A stretch of DNA of 18,220 nucleotides from Frondihabitans sp. (GTDB taxonomy: Bacteria; Actinomycetota; Actinomycetes; Actinomycetales; Microbacteriaceae), in the NCBI GenBank assembly GCA_025464735.1, contig JAODMX010000243.1:1-18220 (forward strand), written 5' to 3'. Positions within the stretch are counted from its first letter, which is position 1. The number at the start of each line of letters is the position of its first letter. Of the stretch, positions 1-7,614 are shown in pieces. Below the pieces are notes generated by a model, which made no database searches, was not told the origin of the DNA, and saw only the letters and a list, made by a program, of their open reading frames with translations. A program made the position numbers and the translations under genes.

Positions 1-123
1 TCCTAGGACCACCGCGACAGCCGACGGCGAGGGTTTAGCCGTCCCAGGCCCGGCGCTCGTGCGAAACAGCGCGCCCCACGACGCACCCGCACCACGTCCC
101 ACAGGCGTCGGCGACAACCGCCG

Positions 124-169
124 TTTCGGCCGAGGTGCCAGTGCCGCGGCACTGGGACTCCGGCCGAAA
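124..169. terminator. Two-tier perfect-arm palindrome, possible bidirectional terminator
   Basis: Outer arms TTTCGGCCG (124-132) and CGGCCGAAA (161-169) are perfect 9-bp complements. Inside them CCAGTGCC (138-145) and GGCACTGG (148-155) pair perfectly around a 2-nt loop, and an imperfect 5/5 internal segment separates the two stems. The element lies 66-111 nt past the stop of the leftward aldo/keto reductase gene, where a terminator for the cluster would be expected. There is no T-tract on the exit side of either strand; the arms begin with T and end with A, the reverse of a classical terminator. A protein-binding or REP-like palindrome is therefore also possible. The rest of 1-234 shows no convincing coding frame. 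Confidence 0.5.
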
Positions 170-234
170 TCGCGTGTCCCGCCCGCACGACCGCCCCCGG
201 CGGCAGCGGCAGCGGCACAGCAGCACCAGCACCG

Positions 235-1287
235 CTACCGGAGGTGCCGCCCGATCAGACTGAGGTCGGCGGCGCTCGAGCGGCCGTCCGCCGTATTGGC
301 CTGGTGCCAGTAGGGGTACGGGAGCGACACCGCGCTGGCCGCGTCGAGCCGGGCGATGTCGGCCTCCGTCAGCCGCAGATCCGCAGCCCCGAGGCTGTCG
401 TTCAGTTGCGCCTCGGTGCGAGCCCCGACGATGACGGAGGTCACGCCCGGCTTCGCGAGAGTCCACGCGAGCCCGACCTGGGTGGCCGACACGTCGCGCT
501 CAGCCGCAATGGAGACCAACACCTCGATGGTGTCGTAGAGACGGTCTTCGTCGTAGATGGGCGGCTCGGTCCAGCCCTCGAAGCGTCGCGAGCCCTCCGG
601 CGCATCCTGGCCCCGGCGGTATTTGCCGGTCAGCAGCCCGCCGGCCAACGGGCTCCAGACAAGGATCCCCAAGCCTTGATCGAGCGAGATCGGCACCAGC
701 TCGTTCTCCGCGTCGCGTGACTGCAACGAGTAGTAGATCTGCTGGCTGGCGAAGCTCTCGAGGCTCCGCTTGTCGGAGGCCCACAGCGCCTTCATGAGGT
801 GCCACCCCGAGAAGTTCGAGGCGCCGATGTAGCGCACCTTGCCGGAACGAACGAGATCGTCGAGCGCGGTGAGGGTCTCCTCCAGCGGGGTCGAGCCGTC
901 CCAGCCGTGCAGCTGGTAGAGGTCGATGTAGTCGGTGCCCAGGCGCCGCAGGCTGTCTTCGGCCGCGCGCACGATGTGGTGGCGCGAGAGACCGGCATCG
1001 TTCGGCCCGTCGCCCATGCCGCCGCGCACCTTCGTCGCGATGAGCATCTGGTCGCGCTTGGCCCCGAGGGCTTGACCAAGGATCTCTTCTGAAGCGCCTT
1101 CCGAGTACACATCGGCCGTGTCGATCAGGTTCACACCCGCCGCCTGAGCGATGTCGATCTGACGCCGCGCGCCATCCACATCGATGTGTCCGATCGGGCT
1201 TGCCCAGCCCGTTCCGGCGAAACCCATGGTGCCCAGACTGACTGTGGAGACCCGCAGGCCGGTATTGCCAAGGTATCGATAATCCAT
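235..1287 (-). CDS. Aldo/keto reductase
   Basis: The 350-aa product has the N-terminus MDYRYLGNTGLRVS typical of aldo/keto reductases of the AKR/Tas group, NADPH-dependent cytosolic enzymes that interconvert carbonyls and alcohols. The catalytic tetrad is visible: D56 and Y61 in NLIDTADVY, K86 in IATKVRGG and H127 in YQLHGWDG. The strand motif VRYIGASNFS (about 151-160) and the NADPH-binding C-terminal part SVIVGARTEAQL are also present, and the length is normal for a TIM barrel of this family. The start at 1287 gives the canonical N-terminus, although the upstream Shine-Dalgarno is weak. It follows the sortase gene by 25 bp on the same strand, so it may be co-transcribed, but no functional link to the surface proteins is apparent. 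The substrate cannot be read from the sequence. Confidence 0.93.
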   Translation of the reverse strand: MDYRYLGNTGLRVSTVSLGTMGFAGTGWASPIGHIDVDGARRQIDIAQAAGVNLIDTADVYSEGASEEILGQALGAKRDQMLIATKVRGGMGDGPNDAGLSRHHIVRAAEDSLRRLGTDYIDLYQLHGWDGSTPLEETLTALDDLVRSGKVRYIGASNFSGWHLMKALWASDKRSLESFASQQIYYSLQSRDAENELVPISLDQGLGILVWSPLAGGLLTGKYRRGQDAPEGSRRFEGWTEPPIYDEDRLYDTIEVLVSIAAERDVSATQVGLAWTLAKPGVTSVIVGARTEAQLNDSLGAADLRLTEADIARLDAASAVSLPYPYWHQANTADGRSSAADLSLIGRHLR

Positions 1288-1312
1288 GGTCTGAGCCTAA
1301 ACCAGGCCTCCG

Positions 1313-1957
1313 TCACGACGAACGCTTCGCCGTGACGACCAGATTCTCCGTCGAGAGCGAGCCGTCGGGGTGTTCGAGGCAGGTGATGAGCAGGAGGCGG
1401 TTCGGCGTGGCCGACCAGACGGTCGAATCGGTCGCGATCGTCGACTTGGAAATCAAGTCGGAGCCGGTCACGGTGAACGTGACTCCGGCGATCCGGACGA
1501 TGGCGCCATCCCGCACCCGCGCGGTCTGCGTCGCCACGTCCGTGAGGTAGTTGCCCGGACCGATGCCCCCGTTGCGGAGCGAGTGCATGACCACGAAGAC
1601 GGTGCCCCTGCTGCTGTCCGCTACGGGAACGCCCATGTTCCGGATCCAGTAGGCGGACGTGAATCCCGGAGGAGTGATCTGCCCGTCCACGGCGGTGAGC
1701 GCGCCGAGCGGAACGTCGAGTTCGACAGACGGCACCTGCAGCCGCGTCCCGATGTCCGCCTGCGCCGACGCGGCGGGGACGGGGGTGACCCCGGGATCGA
1801 GCGCCACCGACTGTCCCCGCATGTCGAGGGCCGTGCGATGCCCCGAGTGGCCGACCAGGCTGGCGGTCGGCCCGACGCCGCCGACGACGACGGCAGCCGA
1901 CGCGATCGCAAGGACCACGAGTCGCACGCGGCTGCCGCGTCGTCGGTCAGGGGTCAT
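1313..1957 (-). CDS. Sortase (class E/F-like) with atypical active site
   Basis: The 214-aa protein has a basic N-terminus (MTPDRRRGSRVR) and one hydrophobic segment (about 13-33), then an extracellular sortase beta-barrel. Family hallmarks are H125 in TVFVVMHSLRNG and the catalytic cysteine C193 in LLLITCLEHPDG, with NLVVTA (205-210) as the closing strand. Sortases cleave a C-terminal sorting motif and join the substrate to the cell wall. In actinobacterial sortases a YRDN-like segment after the Cys supplies the catalytic Arg; here the aligned segment is STEN (202-205), so Arg appears replaced by Thr, with R212 further on. That comparison is from memory. The gene starts 10 bp after the stop of the large surface protein, which has a hydrophobic segment and basic tail, so that protein is the likely dedicated substrate. 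I am confident of the fold and less sure of the class. Confidence 0.86.
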   Translation of the reverse strand: MTPDRRRGSRVRLVVLAIASAAVVVGGVGPTASLVGHSGHRTALDMRGQSVALDPGVTPVPAASAQADIGTRLQVPSVELDVPLGALTAVDGQITPPGFTSAYWIRNMGVPVADSSRGTVFVVMHSLRNGGIGPGNYLTDVATQTARVRDGAIVRIAGVTFTVTGSDLISKSTIATDSTVWSATPNRLLLITCLEHPDGSLSTENLVVTAKRSS

Positions 1958-1967
1958 GGGGATGGTG

Positions 1968-4900
1968 TCAGCTCACCGCATCCGCTTCGCCACGCTGACG
2001 CCTCCGCAGCAGGGGAAGCCAGATCGCAAGGATCCCAGCGACGCCGAAGGCGAGCAGCGCGGCCCAGAGCCAGAGGAGCGTTGACGGTGCGACGGCAGTT
2101 CCACCGGTGTTCACCGCCGCTCCGACGATGCTCGACCCGGGATCGCCAGCCGTGGTGGTCCCGCCGGCGGAACCGCTCCCGCTACCCGAACCCGCGCCGC
2201 TGCCAGATCCAGAACCGCTCCCAGATCCGGATCCGGAACCCGTCCCCGGCCCGGTCACGGCCGGCGGTGCCGCGACGGTGAACGTCGTGACGACGGCACG
2301 GTGATCGCTGGTCCACGCCTCGGAGGCCGCGTTCGCCGCGGTCGGGAACCCGGCCACGAGCGCGTTCGACCCGAGGACCGTGATCGCCTTGCCGGCGTAG
2401 TCGACGTAGTCGATGCGGTCCTGCGGCTCAAGGCCGCCGGTCGTCGCCTTCGTGACCAGCGGTGACCACGTGTTTCCGGTATCCGTGGCAGGATCCGCGT
2501 GTGCAGCGCGGAAGCTGTCCGTCAGCCCCGCGGCGGTGAACGCTGCCGGTACCGGCCAGGCGACCGCTCCGACCCCGCAGTGACTTGTGGCGGTCGCAGC
2601 CGTCCAGTCCGAACCCGAGGGCGACTCGAGGTCGCCCAGCACAAGGAGCGGAGTAGTCGCGGCGGCGCCGACGTCCGAGGTGAGCTCCGCGGCGATCGTG
2701 CGGGCCTGGGCGTATCGAACCGTCGTCTTCTCGACGGCGACCACGGAAGCGGGTGTGGCACCGGGCGTTGCGCAGGCCGCTTCTGGGCCGTAGACCGCGT
2801 TGCTCAGGCCGACGCTCCAGACGCGCACCCTGGTGCCGAGAACGTCCGCCGTGACCGCGGTCGCGGGCGCCGCGGCCGTCGCCGTGACGGCGTCCTGCGT
2901 CGCCACGGGATAGGCGGAGATGATCGCGACACCGCCGCCACCGTCCCACTCGTACCAGCCCAGCGCCTGCGCGATCGACTTCGCGACTGTGCCACCGTCC
3001 TGCTGGACGCCGATGAGGTCGAGGCCGTTCGAGGCGATCACCGCGAGGTCCTTCAGCGTCGAGTCGCTGACGTGCACGCCGGCGTCCCACAGGTTCCACG
3101 TCGCCGCGGCGACCTGCGGCCGGGCGGTCGCGCCGATCACTGTCACTTCGACGGTGATCTGCGACGTCGTCGTCCCGTTCGCCGCTTGCACGACGATCGT
3201 CGCCGGCGTGGCCGAGGCGATCGCCGGAGCGTTGCCGCTGACGACGCCGTGGCTGTCGACGCCGAGCCAGGAGTCACCCGAGATCTTCGTATAGGACGTC
3301 GGAGCGGTGCCGTTCCACAGGCCGGACACGGGCTGCACGACCGCACCGCCGACACGCGTCTGGGGCGCGCGGAAGGTGTCAGTGATGAACCCCTTCGCAA
3401 CGGTTGTGCCATCGTTCACCACGGTCGTCGCGGGATTGGTCGCCGTGTAGTCGTTGTGGATCTGCGCCGCGGTCACGGGCTGGTCGTAGAAGTCGAAGTC
3501 GTCCACATACGCGTCCACGAATCCGTCGACCGTGTCCTGTAGGGAGCCGTCCGAACCGATCCGGAAGGGGAAACCGCTCTTCAGCGTGAACGCGCTCGTG
3601 AGCCCGGTGCTCTGCGCCGTCTGCTGCCCGTCGAGGTAGGTGGTCATCGTTCCCGCGGCGCGGTTCGCGACGACCGCGACCTGGTGCCAGGCGGCGGTGA
3701 CCGGCGAGCTACTCACGCTGGTGAGGTAGTTCTGTGCGGTCGACGTGCCGTTCTGACCGAAGCAGGCCCGCAGGATCCCTGGGCTGCCTGACGTGTTGTA
3801 CAGGCTCGAGCCCCGGTTGTAGCAGTGCGTGAAGTTCTGGTTCGACACGATCGGTGAGTCCGACGATGCCGACTCCTGCTTGAGCCAGAACACGTAGGAG
3901 AAGCTCGACGAGGCGTCGGTGGCTCCGGCGACGTTCGGCAGGCTCACGAAGTTGGTTCCCTGGGCGGATCCCGCCGGCGAGTTCACGTACGCGCTCTTGC
4001 CGCTGACACCGGTGCCGTACGACGGCGATCCCGTCCACGATCCGTTCAGATTGCTGCCCGACGAGTCCACGACCGTGGACCCCGTGTCGTCGTCGAAGTT
4101 ATACGAGACGACCGGCGCCGCAGTGTCACCCGAGGCCCGGTACTGGTCCCAGACGGCGTACAGCGTGACAGTGCCACCCGTTGTCGACAGGTTCGTCACG
4201 CTCGCTCCGTCGGTGTACGCCAGTGAGCCGGTGGGGCTGGTCGACCACCCTCCGAACTGATACCCGGAGCGGGTGAAGCCGTTCTTCGTGAGGGCAGCAC
4301 TCGTACCGAGCGTCATCGGCTCGGAGGCGGTCGTGCCCGTCGTGGCCCCGTTCCCGTTGAACGCGATGGTGTACGTCGAGGTCGACTGCGGCGCGGTGGC
4401 GACGTAGTCGGCCGAGATCTGAGCAGCGGTGATCGCGGAATCGTAGAAGTTCACGTCGTCGAACAGGCCATCGACCGCGCCGTCACCGGTGTCGGTGAGG
4501 CTGGCTTCGGATCCGAGCGTGAACGCATACGCCTCGAGGGTCGACGACGCGCTGATGCTCGTCGACGACGCGACGGGCGAACCGTCCTCGTACGTGGTGA
4601 CGGTGTTCGTGTTCCGGTCGACGGTCGCGGCGAGGTAGTGCCAGGCGCCCTGCACCGGCCCGGTCGATGCTGCGAGGTATTCCTTGGTGCCGCCGGAGGT
4701 CAGCCCCCAGCACGCCTTGAGAGCGGAGTTGCTCGAGGAGGTGTTGTAGTAGCTGAACCCGGGGTTGTTGCACGAGGCGTCGTTCCCGTCGGCGATCACC
4801 GCCGAGTCGCTCGACGTGGAGTTCTGGTAGTACCAGAACTCGAACGAGAAGCTCCCGCTGCCATCCGTCTTGCCGGCCTGGAGGGGCAATTGCACGACGT

Positions 4901-5249
4901 TCTTGTTGCCGCTCGCGTGCGCGGCCGGGCCCGAGATTCCGTTCGTGTAGGTCGGGGTGACTCCGCCGCCAGCGACGCCATTCACCCAGGTTCCGTTTGC
5001 ACCGTTCCCTGACGAGTCGGAGACCGTGGTGCCGGTGTCGCTGTCGAACGTGTACGAGACGATCGGCTTCGTGGTGTCCGTCGGAGCGATGGTCGCCGCG
5101 GCGGCTGGTTCGCCCGTTTGCACGAGGGCGATCGACCCGGTCGCGAGTGCGGCCACGACGAGCGCCGTGAGCAGGATCCGGATCCTGTGGCTGGATCCCG
5201 AATTTCGGAGACCGGACAGGAGCATGGTGGGGAAGGAGGCGCGTGACAT
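1968..5249 (-). CDS. Cell-surface multidomain protein: two LamG, InlB-type repeat, degenerate EEP domain, C-terminal anchor
   Basis: The 1093-aa exported protein has a long Sec-type signal (hydrophobic core about 24-45). LamG/concanavalin-like domain 1 spans about 62-286, an InlB B-repeat-like (Listeria-Bacteroides) domain about 293-368, LamG 2 about 378-602, an Ig/cadherin-like segment about 605-706 and an EEP-fold domain about 711-992. A Gly-Ser stalk (about 1003-1029), AVNTG (1045-1049), a membrane segment (about 1057-1080) and the tail RRRQR follow. The LamG domains are internal duplicates sharing a Cys pair spaced 20 apart (C160/C180, C476/C496). In the EEP domain TWNLWD, DRIDYVD and SDHR are kept, but the usual LQE is VQQ (Q750), the His segment is SVGLS (G814) and GDFN is GDLE (E875). 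It may thus be a binding module rather than a nuclease or phosphatase. It starts 4 bp after the phospholipase stop and is followed at once by a sortase gene. Confidence 0.88.
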   Translation of the reverse strand: MSRASFPTMLLSGLRNSGSSHRIRILLTALVVAALATGSIALVQTGEPAAAATIAPTDTTKPIVSYTFDSDTGTTVSDSSGNGANGTWVNGVAGGGVTPTYTNGISGPAAHASGNKNVVQLPLQAGKTDGSGSFSFEFWYYQNSTSSDSAVIADGNDASCNNPGFSYYNTSSSNSALKACWGLTSGGTKEYLAASTGPVQGAWHYLAATVDRNTNTVTTYEDGSPVASSTSISASSTLEAYAFTLGSEASLTDTGDGAVDGLFDDVNFYDSAITAAQISADYVATAPQSTSTYTIAFNGNGATTGTTASEPMTLGTSAALTKNGFTRSGYQFGGWSTSPTGSLAYTDGASVTNLSTTGGTVTLYAVWDQYRASGDTAAPVVSYNFDDDTGSTVVDSSGSNLNGSWTGSPSYGTGVSGKSAYVNSPAGSAQGTNFVSLPNVAGATDASSSFSYVFWLKQESASSDSPIVSNQNFTHCYNRGSSLYNTSGSPGILRACFGQNGTSTAQNYLTSVSSSPVTAAWHQVAVVANRAAGTMTTYLDGQQTAQSTGLTSAFTLKSGFPFRIGSDGSLQDTVDGFVDAYVDDFDFYDQPVTAAQIHNDYTATNPATTVVNDGTTVAKGFITDTFRAPQTRVGGAVVQPVSGLWNGTAPTSYTKISGDSWLGVDSHGVVSGNAPAIASATPATIVVQAANGTTTSQITVEVTVIGATARPQVAAATWNLWDAGVHVSDSTLKDLAVIASNGLDLIGVQQDGGTVAKSIAQALGWYEWDGGGGVAIISAYPVATQDAVTATAAAPATAVTADVLGTRVRVWSVGLSNAVYGPEAACATPGATPASVVAVEKTTVRYAQARTIAAELTSDVGAAATTPLLVLGDLESPSGSDWTAATATSHCGVGAVAWPVPAAFTAAGLTDSFRAAHADPATDTGNTWSPLVTKATTGGLEPQDRIDYVDYAGKAITVLGSNALVAGFPTAANAASEAWTSDHRAVVTTFTVAAPPAVTGPGTGSGSGSGSGSGSGSGAGSGSGSGSAGGTTTAGDPGSSIVGAAVNTGGTAVAPSTLLWLWAALLAFGVAGILAIWLPLLRRRQRGEADAVS
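2163..2243 (-). repeat. Gly-Ser dipeptide codon repeat in the surface protein stalk
   Basis: Residues about 1003-1029 of the surface protein are an almost pure alternation of Gly and Ser with single Ala interruptions. On the plus strand this shows as repeated short units resembling CCAGATCC and CCGGATCC mixed with GCTCCCG. It sits between the EEP domain and the C-terminal anchor, the usual place for a flexible wall-spanning stalk. Short in-frame repeats of this kind are prone to length change by slippage; whether it varies between strains cannot be seen here. Confidence 0.85.
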
Positions 5250-5253
5250 CGCG

Positions 5254-7440
5254 TCAGGCCCCGATCTGAGCGACGCGACCGGCGTAGCGGTGCTCCCACC
5301 CGGTGCCGGTGTCCGCGGTGATGACGACGTCGTAGTAGCCCTCGGACGTCGGCCAGGTCACGGTGGAGGTCTTGCCCGGTGCGACCCAGACGGTCTTGGT
5401 GCCGCCGTCGTAGTCGTGCGCGGTCAGGATGTAGTGCACCTGCTGAAGACCGTCGTTGTGCAGGACGATCGACACGGTCGGCGTGGCTCCGGCGACGAGG
5501 TCGACGTCGATGCGGGGCACACCCGAGTTGTTCTGACCGGCCGGGAGAACGCTGCCGGCGTGTGAACGGACGAACCCGTCCGGGCCGTAGACCGAGAACG
5601 CGTAGGCGCCATCGAACTGCGACGCGTCCCAGGCGTAGTCGGCGGAGTGTGCGGCTGACACGGTATGCGGGGTGTTCGTGAACGGCAGGTACTTGTCGGG
5701 CAGCACCTGCAGGCTGACCGCCTTGCCGGTCGCACCGCCGACGAGCGTCAGGTGCGAAGTGACGGTACCCGTGTCACGGTCCTCCACGAACGTGCCGTGC
5801 GGGTGGAACGAGACGGGGCGGTGCTTCATGGTGACGTCCGAGTCCCACTGGTCGTCGGCTGTCAGCTGCGTCGAGATGGTGCCGCCGGCGCGGGCGATCT
5901 GGACGAGCGCCTCCGTGTCAGGAAGGGTCGGGATGTCGACGACCGGGTTCGCGAAGTCCATCGCGCTGGTCAGGTCACCCGAGATGGCGCGCCTCCAGTC
6001 GGTGATCGTCGTGCTCTTCGCCGGCGTGCCGATGGCGCCGGTCCAGGTCTCGAGGAACTGGATGATCGAGGTGTGGTCGAAGGTCTCGCTGGCCACGTAG
6101 CCGCCGCGAGTCCACGGGGAGACCAGGATCCCGGGCACGCGCGCGCCGTATCCGATCGGTGTGCCGCCCGTGCTCGTGATCGCGTCGCCCGTCGTGTACT
6201 CGTTCGTCGTTCCGGCCTCGGCATACGGCGGCAGGACGTGATCGAAGTAGCCGTCGTTCTCGTCGAACGTCATGATGAGCAGGGTGCTCTTCCACAGCTC
6301 GTCGTTCGCCTGAAGCGTCGCGATGACCTTGTCGCTGAAGTGGGCTCCGTGCTCCGGGTTGGCTGACGGGTGCTCGCACCAGCCGTAGGGGGCGACGATC
6401 CAGGAGACCTGCGGCAGGGGGAACTCGGCATCGGGCGCGCAGGCGCTGATGAAGTCCCCGAGGACGTCCCCGAGGTTCTCGTCGCTGTCATTGTTCGGCG
6501 CACCGGTTGCGGCGTAGGGGAACGAGTTCGCGCGCCAGACGAGTCCGGTGCCGGGCGCGGTCTTCGTCGTGTCGGCGAGGTTCGCTGCGTCGGTGGGCGT
6601 GCTGCCGGAGGTCGTGAACGTCGCGAATCCGCGAATGGGGCTGTCCGTGTAGTCACCGACCCAGCCGCTGCCGTTGTCGGTGTTGTCCACGAAGATGCGC
6701 CACGAGACGCCAGCCTTCTGCAGTGCCTCGGGGTAGGTCTGCCACGCCCGGAGGCCGTCCGATTCGCCACCGTTGTCGGTGACGCCCTCGGAGGTGCCGG
6801 TGAAGTGGTAGAGACGGTTCGGCGTCGTCGGCCCCATGACGGAACAGTGCCAGTTGTCGCAGATCGTGTACGCGTTGGCCAGCGACCACTGCCAGGGGAT
6901 CTCGCCACCGGTGAGGTAGTTCATGGTCGCGGCGCCCTTGCTCACGGCCCAGTTGTTGTAGCGGCCCTGATTCCAGGCGGCGGTGCCGGTCTGGTACGAG
7001 TGGTCGAGCCCGGTCGTCGAGCCGGCGACCGTCGTGACGTGGGTCGGGGTCACCGGCGTTGCACCGTTGGGCTGCGAGAAGACGTTCGTTCCGTCCTGGA
7101 ACTTCACCGCCTGCTTGTCGCTGAAGCCGCGGACGCCGGGCAGCGCGCCGTAGTAGTGGTCAAACGACCGGTTCTCCTGCACGAGGACGACCACGCGCTT
7201 GATATCGGTGATGTCGCCCTTGAATCCCGCGGGAAGGGTCGCCGCCTCCGCTCTGGATCCGGCGGCGTCACCGCCGCCGAGGACGGCGCCGACCCCGCCA
7301 CCGACGACCGCGACACCGCCCATGAGCCCCATCGCCTTGAGCATCCCGCGTCGTGACAGACCTGATCGAAGGATGTCCTCGGGAACCGTCGTCATGCGGT
7401 CGTACGGGGCGGGGGTGAATGGTTTCGGCTCGCTGGACAT
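5254..7440 (-). CDS. Phosphocholine-specific phospholipase C family, Tat-exported
   Basis: The 728-aa protein belongs to the AcpA/PlcH phosphoesterase superfamily, which cleaves phospholipid head groups or other phosphate esters outside the membrane. The N-terminus carries a Tat signal, SRRGMLK (29-35), followed by a Gly-rich hydrophobic stretch. Family motifs are VVVLVQENRSFDHYYG (83-98, metal ligands E89 and N90), GPTTPNRLYHFTG (203-215, candidate nucleophile T205 or T206), MTFDENDGYFDHV (390-402, with D393/E394) and VPGILVSPWTRGG. The last 190 or so residues form two beta domains (about 535-625 and 640-722) matching the C-terminal repeats of PlcH-type enzymes. Length is close to Pseudomonas PlcH. 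The start is preceded by AAGGAA at good spacing. It is the first gene of the cluster with the surface protein and sortase, which suggests an envelope or host/plant-lipid role. Phosphocholine specificity is inferred. Confidence 0.93.
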   Translation of the reverse strand: MSSEPKPFTPAPYDRMTTVPEDILRSGLSRRGMLKAMGLMGGVAVVGGGVGAVLGGGDAAGSRAEAATLPAGFKGDITDIKRVVVLVQENRSFDHYYGALPGVRGFSDKQAVKFQDGTNVFSQPNGATPVTPTHVTTVAGSTTGLDHSYQTGTAAWNQGRYNNWAVSKGAATMNYLTGGEIPWQWSLANAYTICDNWHCSVMGPTTPNRLYHFTGTSEGVTDNGGESDGLRAWQTYPEALQKAGVSWRIFVDNTDNGSGWVGDYTDSPIRGFATFTTSGSTPTDAANLADTTKTAPGTGLVWRANSFPYAATGAPNNDSDENLGDVLGDFISACAPDAEFPLPQVSWIVAPYGWCEHPSANPEHGAHFSDKVIATLQANDELWKSTLLIMTFDENDGYFDHVLPPYAEAGTTNEYTTGDAITSTGGTPIGYGARVPGILVSPWTRGGYVASETFDHTSIIQFLETWTGAIGTPAKSTTITDWRRAISGDLTSAMDFANPVVDIPTLPDTEALVQIARAGGTISTQLTADDQWDSDVTMKHRPVSFHPHGTFVEDRDTGTVTSHLTLVGGATGKAVSLQVLPDKYLPFTNTPHTVSAAHSADYAWDASQFDGAYAFSVYGPDGFVRSHAGSVLPAGQNNSGVPRIDVDLVAGATPTVSIVLHNDGLQQVHYILTAHDYDGGTKTVWVAPGKTSTVTWPTSEGYYDVVITADTGTGWEHRYAGRVAQIGA

Positions 7441-7466
7441 CGGATTCCTTCATCAGGGGGAGGGGC

Positions 7467-7477
7467 GTCTTGAAGAC
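7467..7477. promoter_or_regulatory. Perfect 11-bp palindrome in the phospholipase leader
   Basis: GTCTTGAAGAC is a perfect inverted repeat (5-bp arms, single central base) 27 bp upstream of the phospholipase start codon. It could be an operator or a small leader hairpin. No matching second copy was noticed elsewhere in the window. Confidence 0.3.
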
Positions 7478-7533
7478 CACCCGATGAACCGGAACCGGAA
7501 GTAAACGCACAGCGTCCAACACCCCCACGCCCC

Positions 7534-7547
7534 GGTGAAGTGTCACC
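7534..7547. promoter_or_regulatory. Inverted repeat GGTGA-N4-TCACC between divergent genes
   Basis: Perfect 5-bp arms (7534-7538 and 7543-7547) flank AGTG in the divergent region between the phospholipase (leftward) and tautomerase (rightward) genes. It lies about 68 bp upstream of the tautomerase start and 94 bp upstream of the phospholipase start. It could be a regulator site for either gene; a chance dyad cannot be excluded. Confidence 0.3.
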
Positions 7548-7579
7548 ACCCCTCGCGCATCCTCAACCGTCTTTGTTAG

Positions 7580-7593
7580 TATGTCCTGACATA
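7580..7593 (+). promoter_or_regulatory. Candidate GntR operator overlapping the tautomerase promoter
   Basis: TATGTCCTGACATA has perfect 6-bp arms (TATGTC/GACATA) around CT. It overlaps the possible -10 element CATAAT (7590-7595) and abuts the alternative TAGTAT (7577-7582); no good -35 is visible. The core TGTCCTGACAT differs at one base from TGTCCTAACAT at 9635-9645 (minus strand) in front of the sugar-porter gene. Both genes are neighbours of a GntR/HutC gene, and such proteins bind short dyads of this type. The assignment to that regulator is inference. Confidence 0.55.
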
Positions 7594-7614
7594 ATCGAAC
7601 TAAAGGAGCCCCCA

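Noticed and set aside
2..313. Open frame on the plus strand running into the aldo/keto reductase gene from the left edge
   Set aside because: The predicted protein is Ala/Pro/Arg-rich without any family feature and overlaps the end of a clear gene on the other strand. In GC-rich DNA such frames are expected by chance.
1968..2200. A classical LPXTG sorting motif in the surface protein
   Set aside because: No LPXTG or LAXTG precedes the membrane segment; only AVNTG is present, reported as a separate hypothesis.
7441..7510. PHO-box-like sequence upstream of the phospholipase (GGTTCATCGGG and GGTTCCGG on the minus strand)
   Set aside because: One unit partly resembles the actinobacterial PHO box, but no second unit occurs at 11-nt spacing, so phosphate control is not supported by sequence.
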